DNA of 34,393 nucleotides from Lachnospiraceae bacterium (GTDB lineage Bacteria; Bacillota; Clostridia; Lachnospirales; Lachnospiraceae): NCBI GenBank assembly GCA_022797375.1, contig JAAWKM010000023.1, positions 1 to 34,393 of the forward strand, read 5' to 3'. Shown piece by piece: positions 10,123 to 17,546 of this stretch (position 1 is its first letter; each line of letters starts with the position of its first letter). The notes under the pieces were generated by a model. It saw only the letters and a program-made list of their open reading frames with translations, ran no database searches and was not told where the DNA came from. The position numbers and the translations under genes were made by a program.

Positions 10123-10797
10123 ATGGAAAATTTAAAAATATTGGTAGTTGATGATGAAACCAGGATGAGGAAGCTTGTAAAGGATTTTTTAATAAAAAAG
10201 GACTTTAATGTAATAGAGGCAGGGGACGGTGAGCAGGCAGTTGACATATTTTATGATAATAAAGATATTGCACTTATTATACTTGATGTTATGATGCCCA
10301 AAATGGATGGCTGGGCTGTATGCCGTGAAATCAGGAAATATTCGCAAGTACCTATTATAATGCTTACAGCAAAAAGTGATGAAAAGGACGAACTTCTAGG
10401 CTTTGACCTTGGTGTTGATGAATATATTTCCAAACCATTCAGCCCTAAAATACTTGTTGCAAGGGTTGAGGCAATATTACGCAGGACTAACGTATTAGAA
10501 GAAAATGGTATTGAAGCAGGCGGTATTGTGCTTAACCAGTCTGCACATGAAGTTAAGATTGATGGTAAAATTATAGATTTAAGCTATAAAGAATTTGAGC
10601 TTCTTGCCTACTTTATTACAAACCAGGGAGTTGCGCTTTCAAGAGAACGCATTTTAAATAATGTCTGGAATTATGATTATTTTGGTGATGCAAGGACAAT
10701 TGACACACATGTTAAAAAACTCCGGAGCAAACTAGGGGATAAAGGGGCATATATTAAGACAATATGGGGAATGGGATACAAGTTTGAGGTGCAGTAG
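10123..10797 (+). CDS. OmpR/PhoB-family response regulator (orphan in this window)
   Basis: ILVVDDETRMRKLVKDFL, LIILDVMMPKMDGW, MLTAKSDEKDELLGFDLGVDEYISKPF, winged helix ending IKTIWGMGYKFEVQ. Start taken at MENLK rather than 10099. Confidence 0.9.
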   Translation: MENLKILVVDDETRMRKLVKDFLIKKDFNVIEAGDGEQAVDIFYDNKDIALIILDVMMPKMDGWAVCREIRKYSQVPIIMLTAKSDEKDELLGFDLGVDEYISKPFSPKILVARVEAILRRTNVLEENGIEAGGIVLNQSAHEVKIDGKIIDLSYKEFELLAYFITNQGVALSRERILNNVWNYDYFGDARTIDTHVKKLRSKLGDKGAYIKTIWGMGYKFEVQ

Positions 10798-10882
10798 GTT
10801 AAAAAGCATAATAAAAAAGTGGGGAAAAGCCTTGTAAAATGGGGCTTGTGGCGTTATAATACCTTTCCAGTGAAAAGAGGTC

Positions 10883-10906
10883 ATACAGTCAGAATACAGT
10901 ATAATA
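10883..10906 (+). promoter_or_regulatory. TACAGT-N5-TACAGT box overlapping a TATAAT -10, copy A
   Basis: ATACAGTCAGAATACAGTATAATA; 21/24 identical to 13520-13543. Confidence 0.5.
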
Positions 10907-11282
10907 AATGTATTTTGGTGGAACAAAACCTGTTTTCTGGACAAAATGCAGTAAAATAATGCATTTAAGAAGGGTAAGACATGCCAAGAAAAGAAGATTA
11001 TGAGCCTACACGTTACAAGGGGAAGAGTATGTTTTCAGACCATTAAACTGTTTAATGGAGGACAGGCTGCCAAGGGGGGGGGCATGCAAGATAAATAAAA
11101 AGTGGAAGGAATATGAAGGGAGAAGGAATAAAAGGCTTAAAGCACAGGGCAGGGCATGGAAGAGATACTCTTTTTTGATAATGAAGTAAAACCAGACTGG
11201 AGCAGATGCAGGCAGCCCTTAGGGCGTAGGGGCTTATATAAAAATGGTTCAGGGCGTTATATAGTTAAAAAATAAAGAAGGA

Positions 11283-11327
11283 AGACACCATCTGTAATAA
11301 CTGCATTGCAGGTGGTGTTTTTGTTTT
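11283..11327 (+). terminator. Putative terminator ACACCATCTG ... CAGGTGGTGT-TTTTGTTTT
   Basis: Stem plus T-rich tail in a region without intact CDS. Confidence 0.65.
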
Positions 11328-11782
11328 GCTGGAATGTACTGTCCATGTCAGCATGTGTTATTGTTAAATATAAATATAATATATATTTAGCAGGCATAAA
11401 CCAGGCAAGTATAAAAAATACTGTAATAATCCCAATACAGTTATTAGACTGCCTGTAATAACAAATATTAAGGGATATTAAAGAAAATAATATTAATACA
11501 TTGGAAACATAAAGTGTATAAATACCAGGAAGGTTATTGGTGAAAAAGAACAACAAGAGAGCCTGTTAAAAATTTATAGCATACAGTTTTAAGGTTAAGG
11601 GGGAAATTATATATTTATGCTGGTTTATGAAACATGTTATAAAAATAAGGGATTATGTTTAACTGTATGCAGGCATTATATGAAAATAAAATTTAAGTAA
11701 TATGTGGATTTGCCACACATATACAGGACTGTTTATAAAAAACAAGGACAAGGTAACTGGAGGCAAAGGTACGGAGGAAGTA

Positions 11783-11960
11783 ATGTTTATGACTGTTGAG
11801 GAAGTGGCAAGCAAAATGAACGTGTTACTATCAACAGCATATGAGTTTATTATCAGGTAACTGTGGTTTTAAACACATAGAAGTAGGAAAGAAGTTAATA
11901 AGAATACCTAAAAAGGGGTTCTGCATATGGTATGATAATCTTTGTGAAGATGAAAAATAA
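11783..11960 (+). pseudogene. Frameshifted excisionase/HTH DNA-binding protein relic
   Basis: MFMTVEEVASKMNVLLSTAYEFIIR* in one frame, continuing after the stop in another frame as NCGFKHIEVGKKLIRIPKKGFCIWYDNLCEDEK*; fits the MTVEEVA...STAY..I....HI.VGK...IPK..F..W Xis-like pattern. Confidence 0.65.
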
Positions 11961-12047
11961 AACCATGCTTGTAATACTGCAAGGTATATGGTATATTCAT
12001 ATGCAAAGATATATGTGTTTATACGTGGGATAATTACCAAATTACCA

Positions 12048-12078
12048 GCAGGAAAGTGTTAGAAGTGCTTTCCTGTTT
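12048..12078 (+). terminator. Hairpin AGGAAAG ... CTTTCCT followed by gttt
   Basis: Inverted repeat downstream of the Xis-like relic. Confidence 0.45.
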
Positions 12079-12154
12079 ACAGTGTAAAGAGATTATATTA
12101 AAAAGTTGTAAATTAATGTTATAAAATAAATATGGTTTAATGTGAGGGATTGTT

Positions 12155-12616
12155 ATGGCAACAAGAATTATTTCGGTTTATTGTTTCAGGGATGATGGTG
12201 GGTATTATTATGACCTGGATAGCAGAATAAAAGATTTTGGGGGTTTTATACAGTCAATGCATTTTAAAGAGTCTGGATTTATGCGTTGTAAAGAAGGGGA
12301 TTATACCCTTATAGTCTGTAGATATAAAAATGGCAAAAATACTATTAATGAAATCCGTTACAAGGGAGAAATCATAGAAATTGATTGTGAACAGGAAAAT
12401 ATAAAGGATAAATATGAACATGGATTTTCAAATCCAGAAAGAAGCATGAGGATTGAAATTATTGAAAAATATGAACCAGGTAACTTTCCATTGGAGCAAT
12501 TAAGGGAAAAGAATCTTATTAGTAAGCATAAACAAATTCATGGAGATATAGCCTCTGATGAATTGATTAGATATATAGAAAAAAATAAAAGGATATATAA
12601 GAATGAATATAAGTAA
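12155..12616 (+). CDS. Hypothetical protein (first gene of a three-gene cassette)
   Basis: 153 aa ORF with GAGGGA RBS; no family recognised. Confidence 0.7.
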   Translation: MATRIISVYCFRDDGGYYYDLDSRIKDFGGFIQSMHFKESGFMRCKEGDYTLIVCRYKNGKNTINEIRYKGEIIEIDCEQENIKDKYEHGFSNPERSMRIEIIEKYEPGNFPLEQLREKNLISKHKQIHGDIASDELIRYIEKNKRIYKNEYK

Positions 12617-12695
12617 TAAATTTATATGAAATATGTCATATATTATGTAACATTATTTGATAAAGAATAATCAATTATATCTTGGAGGGGTGAAT

Positions 12696-12998
12696 ATGGG
12701 ATATATACAAGAACTTAGCATGAAAGCAATGCAAAAAGAGTTAGAAAATATGACAGAAGAGGACATAAAAAAGGGATTATGTATATTAGACAAGCCAGAG
12801 AAAGTGCCAAGGTTTACATGGCTTTATGGACATATAGGGTGTGCAGCACTCATAAGGAACAATGAAGGTGACAGGGGCAAAGATGATGTTTATATCATAG
12901 CATATGCTACAGAAGAAAAGTATAACAAAAATTTGTGGTTATTACAGATACAGCCAGAATATAAAAATACAGTCAGATTAAATGCAGTGCATGAATAA
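12696..12998 (+). CDS. Hypothetical protein (second gene of cassette)
   Basis: RBS GGAGGGG immediately upstream of internal ATG (MGYIQELSMKAMQKEL); no family recognised. Confidence 0.65.
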   Translation: MGYIQELSMKAMQKELENMTEEDIKKGLCILDKPEKVPRFTWLYGHIGCAALIRNNEGDRGKDDVYIIAYATEEKYNKNLWLLQIQPEYKNTVRLNAVHE

Positions 12999-13013
12999 TA
13001 TAGGAGGATTGAG

Positions 13014-13493
13014 TTGAAATCAATAAGATTTAGGGTTGATGGAAACAGGTTTGTATCTCCGTTATCATATGCTAATATTGATATACCAATAATGTTTGAT
13101 ACAGGTGCTGTCCAGACAGTGATAGGGCTAAAGGAATTTCTGGATAATGGTATAGATATAAAAGATGAATTAATAAAAAGCATGAGGCTTAATGGTATTA
13201 ACAAGGTAACATTTACATCAGCTTCTAATAATAAAATAGAAGCATATCCATGTAAAATAAATAATATAAAATTAGGTGGTATTGAACTGGATATTTTTAA
13301 GTTTTATTTAGACATAAGTGATACAATAGTTAAACCATTGCTTGGAATGGATTTTATAAGACATTGTAAATTTTCATATCTGCCACATGAAGATATAAAA
13401 GCATATCTTTTAGATAAAACTGGATATGATGAATACATAAAAAAAGAGAAATGCAGCACAATATTTTATTTAGACAGTAGCAGAAAGTGTTAA
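13014..13493 (+). CDS. Retropepsin-like aspartyl protease domain protein
   Basis: IPIMFDTGAVQTVIGLKEF (DTGA motif after hydrophobic strand) and PLLGMDFIRHCKF; TTG start with AGGAGG. Confidence 0.7.
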   Translation: MKSIRFRVDGNRFVSPLSYANIDIPIMFDTGAVQTVIGLKEFLDNGIDIKDELIKSMRLNGINKVTFTSASNNKIEAYPCKINNIKLGGIELDIFKFYLDISDTIVKPLLGMDFIRHCKFSYLPHEDIKAYLLDKTGYDEYIKKEKCSTIFYLDSSRKC

Positions 13494-13519
13494 TAGAAAT
13501 ATACAAAATTAAAAAAGTT

Positions 13520-13543
13520 ATACAGTTAAAATACAGTGTAATA
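13520..13543 (+). promoter_or_regulatory. TACAGT-N5-TACAGT box upstream of vanR, copy B
   Basis: ATACAGTTAAAATACAGTGTAATA; two TACAGT hexamers 11 bp apart. Confidence 0.5.
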
Positions 13544-13596
13544 CGAGGAAATTATGGAAGAAAAGCCATAAATAAATTGAAAAAGCTTATAAAACA

Positions 13597-13650
13597 TGGA
13601 ATATGGCACTTTTAAGGGGCTAGACATGGGATACAAGTTTGAAGCCTGAA
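13597..13650 (+). pseudogene. Relic resembling a response-regulator 3' end
   Basis: Short frame MEYGTFKGLDMGYKFEA*; ATGGGATACAAGTTTGA (13626-13642) is identical to 10771-10787 inside the 10123 response regulator. Confidence 0.5.
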
Positions 13651-13698
13651 ACGCAGGTTTAAATTTGTTTATGCTGCCAGAGACAGCAAGGGGGCAAA

Positions 13699-14421
13699 AT
13701 GGATGGAAAAATACTAGTAGTAGATGATGAAAAGGAAATAGCTGATTTAATAGAAGTGTATCTTATTAATGACGGATATACAGTATATAAATTTTATAAT
13801 GGCAGTGATGCTTTAAAGTGTATTAATGAAACAGAGATAGATTTAGCAATACTGGATATTATGCTTCCAGATATTGATGGTTTCCATATTTGCCAGAAAA
13901 TCAGGGAGAAATTTTTCTATCCTGTTATTATGCTTACAGCAAAGGTTGAAGACAATGATAAGATAATGGGACTGGCTATTGGTGCTGATGACTATATTAC
14001 AAAGCCTTTTAACCCATTAGAAGTTGTGGCAAGGGTAAAGACACAGTTAAGACGGTATGTGAATTATAATAACTCTGGCAAAAAACTTGTAGAAGAAACG
14101 GATGAGTATGATATAAAAGGGCTGGTTATTAATAAAAATACACATAAGTGTACACTTTATGGCAAAGAGGTTTTGCTGACCCCTATTGAGTTTTCAATAT
14201 TATGGTATCTTTGTGAACATAGTGGTAATGTAATTTCCTCAGAAGAGCTTTTTGAGAATGTGTGGGGTGAGGAATTTATTGATAATAATAATACAGTTAT
14301 GGCGCATATTGGCAGGTTAAGGGAGAAACTGGGTGAGCCTGCCAGGAAGCCGAAATTTATAAAGACTGTCTGGGGGGTTGGTTACACTATTGAGCAGGAC
14401 AAAACCAAGAAGAAGTTATAA
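13699..14421 (+). CDS. vanR: VanR-type response regulator (OmpR family)
   Basis: ILVVDDEKEIADLIEVYL, LAILDIMLPDIDGFHIC, IMLTAKVEDNDKIMGLAIGADDYITKPFNPLEVVARVK; adjacent to vanS and ligase cluster. Confidence 0.88.
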   Translation: MDGKILVVDDEKEIADLIEVYLINDGYTVYKFYNGSDALKCINETEIDLAILDIMLPDIDGFHICQKIREKFFYPVIMLTAKVEDNDKIMGLAIGADDYITKPFNPLEVVARVKTQLRRYVNYNNSGKKLVEETDEYDIKGLVINKNTHKCTLYGKEVLLTPIEFSILWYLCEHSGNVISSEELFENVWGEEFIDNNNTVMAHIGRLREKLGEPARKPKFIKTVWGVGYTIEQDKTKKKL

Positions 14422-14443
14422 CAGCAGAATTGTAAGAAACATT

Positions 14444-15490
14444 ATGTTCAAGTATTTTTTGTCACTTATTATATTTTTCGTTTCTTTTGTTTTTATTGTA
14501 ATGATGTTATGGTCTTTTTGCTCAAGGCTTACATGGCACTGGAATAATCCTGTATATATTGTGTTAAAGTATATAAGGGAATATATACTTGTATTTATGG
14601 GAGTGCCACTTATAATTGGCGGCATTTTTATAACATACCATTTTATGGCAAGACCGCTTTGGTATCTTGATGAAGTTATCCTTGCTTCGGAGAAGCTGGC
14701 AAATCCTGGAAATGAACAGATTATACTTCCAGAAGATATGAAAAATATACAGGACAGGATGAACCTGATACGTGAAACAGCCCTTAGAAATGCAAGCATG
14801 GCAAAGGAAGCAGAACAGCGTAAGAATGATTTAATTATATATCTGGCACATGATTTAAAAACACCTCTTACCTCTGTAATAGGGTATCTGACCCTGCTCC
14901 ATGATGAAAGGCAGATATCAGAAGAATTGCAGGAAAAGTATCTGTCAATTTCACTTGGGAAAGCAGAACGCCTTGAGGAACTTATAAATGAATTTTTTGA
15001 GATTACAAGGTTTAACCTTTCTAATATTACCCTGCAGTACAGCAAGATTAATTTAACACGCCTTTTTGAGCAGCTTGTATTTGAATTCCGTCCTATGCTG
15101 CTTGAAAAAGGGCTTGAATGTAAGTTAGAGGCTGTACCCGGGATAATGTTAAAATGTGATGTGGACAAGATACAGCGTGTATTTGATAACATTTTAAGGA
15201 ATGCAGTATTTTACAGTTTTGAGGATAGTGTTATTAAGATACAGGTATTACAGGATGAAAGAGAGGTATCTATAAAATTTATTAACCAGGGTGATACTAT
15301 CCCTGCTGAAAAACTTGGACGTATATTTGAACAGTTCTACCGGCTTGATACATCACGCAGTTCACAAAGTGGTGGTGCAGGGCTTGGGCTTGCTATTGCA
15401 AAAGAAATTGTAGAACTCCATAATGGGACAATAACTGCAAAAAGTGCAGATGAAATAATAGAGTTTAATATTAAACTCCCTGTTTTGTAG
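14444..15490 (+). CDS. vanS: VanS-type sensor histidine kinase
   Basis: Two TM segments, YLAHDLKTPLTSVIGYLTLL H-box, GGAGLGLAIAKEIVELHNG G-box. Start uncertain (ORF opens at 14378, overlapping vanR). Confidence 0.87.
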   Translation: MFKYFLSLIIFFVSFVFIVMMLWSFCSRLTWHWNNPVYIVLKYIREYILVFMGVPLIIGGIFITYHFMARPLWYLDEVILASEKLANPGNEQIILPEDMKNIQDRMNLIRETALRNASMAKEAEQRKNDLIIYLAHDLKTPLTSVIGYLTLLHDERQISEELQEKYLSISLGKAERLEELINEFFEITRFNLSNITLQYSKINLTRLFEQLVFEFRPMLLEKGLECKLEAVPGIMLKCDVDKIQRVFDNILRNAVFYSFEDSVIKIQVLQDEREVSIKFINQGDTIPAEKLGRIFEQFYRLDTSRSSQSGGAGLGLAIAKEIVELHNGTITAKSADEIIEFNIKLPVL

Positions 15491-15533
15491 GAAAATTTTA
15501 AGAAATTTGTTGGTATTATAAAAGAAAATTATA

Positions 15534-15690
15534 GAATAAAAAAGAAGAATGGCATTCTTGTTTCTGATACAATTAATGTAACAGTCAAGCCAGCCATCAA
15601 TATTATGCAGGCATGATGCCCGCATAATATTGACGGTTGCCGGACTGTTACCAATTTATTGTATCGAAACAAGGGTGCTTTTGTTTTTAT
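15534..15690. repeat. Large near-palindromic hairpin between vanS and vanG
   Basis: Arms GCATTCTTGTTTCTGATACAATTAATGTAACAGTCAAGCCAGCCATCAATATTATGCAGGCAT / ATGCCCGCATAATATTGACGGTTGCCGGACTGTTACCAATTTATTGTATCGAAACAAGGGTGC, centred on G15615, flanked by A-tract and T-tract. Confidence 0.85.
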
Positions 15691-15717
15691 AATAGCAGCA
15701 CAGAAAAGAGGTTTAAT

Positions 15718-16785
15718 ATGCAGAGGAAAAAAATTGCAGTTATTTTTGGAGGGAATTCTACAGAATATGAAGTGTCATTGCAGTCAGCATTTGCTGTCCT
15801 TGAAAATATTGACAGGGACAGCTTTGATATTATTCCTGTTGGAATTACAAGGGATGGCGAGTGGTATTATTACACAGGGGAATATAAAAATATCCGGGAT
15901 AATACATGGGCAGGGGACTTAAAAAACCTTGTGCCTGTTATAGTTTCACAGAACCGTTCTGTAAAAGGGCTTATAGAGTTTGTAAACGGGCAGTATAAAA
16001 CTGTTAAAATTGACCTGGCATTTCCTGTACTGCATGGGAAGAATGGTGAAGATGGTACACTGCAGGGGTTATTTGAACTGGCAGGAATACCAGTTGCAGG
16101 GTGTAATACCCTTTCGTCTGCACTTTGCATGGATAAGGACAGGGCACATAAGATTGCAAGCCTCACAGGGGTATCCGTGCCCAAATCTGTTAAATCTGTT
16201 TATTCCAGAAAGGAAAATATAAAAGATGCAGTAGAAAAAATTAAGGAGAGAATTAAACAGAAGCTGGAATTTCCAGTTTTTATAAAGCCTGTGCATTCAG
16301 GTTCATCTTTTGGCATAACAAAGGTAGATAGTGAGGAAGGACTTAAAACAGCGATAGAGCTTGCACTTGGACATGACACAGAAGTTATTGCTGAAGAGGC
16401 TGTACAGGGCTTTGAAACAGGTTGTGCCATACTTGGAAATGAAGAATTGTTTGTAGGCAGGGTTGATGAAATAGAGTTGTCGGATGGGTTCTTTGATTAT
16501 AACGAAAAGTATACACTGGAAAGTTCGAAAATTTATATGCCTGCACGTATTAGCAGAATTACAGAAGAACGTATACAAAAGACCGCTGTTAAAATATATA
16601 AAGCACTTGGCTGTTCAGGGTTTGCAAGGGTTGATATGTTTTTAACCCCATCTGGCAAAATTGTTTTTAATGAAGTAAATACAATTCCAGGTTTTACTTC
16701 ACACAGCCGTTTCCCAAATATGATGAAAGGAGCCGGTTTGTCCTTTGCGGATATGCTGGACAGACTGGTAAGGTTATATATATGA
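15718..16785 (+). CDS. vanG: D-alanine--D-serine ligase, VanG type
   Basis: KIAVIFGGNSTEYEVSLQSA, FPVLHGKNGEDGTLQGLFELAGIPVAGC, FFDYNEKYTLESSKIYMPARI, FARVDMFLTPSGKIVFNEVNTIPGFTSHSRFPNM; next to vanXY and vanT. Confidence 0.88.
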   Translation: MQRKKIAVIFGGNSTEYEVSLQSAFAVLENIDRDSFDIIPVGITRDGEWYYYTGEYKNIRDNTWAGDLKNLVPVIVSQNRSVKGLIEFVNGQYKTVKIDLAFPVLHGKNGEDGTLQGLFELAGIPVAGCNTLSSALCMDKDRAHKIASLTGVSVPKSVKSVYSRKENIKDAVEKIKERIKQKLEFPVFIKPVHSGSSFGITKVDSEEGLKTAIELALGHDTEVIAEEAVQGFETGCAILGNEELFVGRVDEIELSDGFFDYNEKYTLESSKIYMPARISRITEERIQKTAVKIYKALGCSGFARVDMFLTPSGKIVFNEVNTIPGFTSHSRFPNMMKGAGLSFADMLDRLVRLYI

Positions 16786-17546
16786 TAGAACAGGTTATAA
16801 TGGAAAGAGAAAAAATATACAACGGCAATCTTTTACTTGTCAATGCCAGGTATCCCTTGAAAAATACTGGGAAAGAGAGAAAAGAAGGGCTTGTGCCTGC
16901 CTGTTTACATTTTCCTGCAATTCTTTTAAAACGTGATGCAGCAAATATTTTACAGATGGTTTTAGAAAAGATTTCCCCAGGCCGCCTGATTGTACCTGTA
17001 AGCGGCTACCGCACACAGAAGGAGCAGGAAGATATATATAATAGTTCATTAAGGGATAATGGGGAGGAGTTTACTAAAAAATATGTGGCACTTCCATGCC
17101 ATAGTGAGCACCAGACAGGCCTTGCCATTGACCTGGGAATTTACAAAGAGAAAATTGATTTTATACGTCCTGATTTTCCATATACAGGTATATGCAATAA
17201 ATTCAGGAAGGCCGCACCAGCTTATGGTTTTATTGAACGTTACCAGAAAGATAAAGAAGAGATTACAGGCATATCACATGAACCCTGGCATTTCAGGTAT
17301 GTTGGTTATCCGCATTCCCGCATTATTACAGATAATAATTTTTCACTTGAAGAATATATAGAATTTATAAAAAATTATACAGAAAATAACAGGCTTGTGT
17401 ATAAAGATAAATGTAATGCCACAATCCAGATATATTATGTACCAGCAGAAGACCAGACTGTAATTAATTTGCCAGCCAGGTACACCAGCCAGGTTTCAGG
17501 CAATAATACAGATGGTTTTATTGTGACAATCTGGAGGAAAAGCTAA
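16782..17546 (+). CDS. vanXY: VanXY-type D,D-dipeptidase/carboxypeptidase
   Basis: PVSGYRTQKEQEDIYN, CHSEHQTGLAIDLGIY, EPWHFRYVGYPHS zinc-site motifs; 4-nt overlap with vanG. Confidence 0.87.
   Translation: MIEQVIMEREKIYNGNLLLVNARYPLKNTGKERKEGLVPACLHFPAILLKRDAANILQMVLEKISPGRLIVPVSGYRTQKEQEDIYNSSLRDNGEEFTKKYVALPCHSEHQTGLAIDLGIYKEKIDFIRPDFPYTGICNKFRKAAPAYGFIERYQKDKEEITGISHEPWHFRYVGYPHSRIITDNNFSLEEYIEFIKNYTENNRLVYKDKCNATIQIYYVPAEDQTVINLPARYTSQVSGNNTDGFIVTIWRKS

Noticed and set aside
11257-11556. 99-aa minus-strand ORF in the degenerate region
   Set aside because: Hydrophobic AT-rich chance frame with no RBS or recognisable domain; overlaps the terminator at 11283-11327.
14416-15192. 258-aa minus-strand ORF over vanS
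   Set aside because: Antisense shadow ORF; the vanS frame carries conserved H-, N- and G-box motifs.
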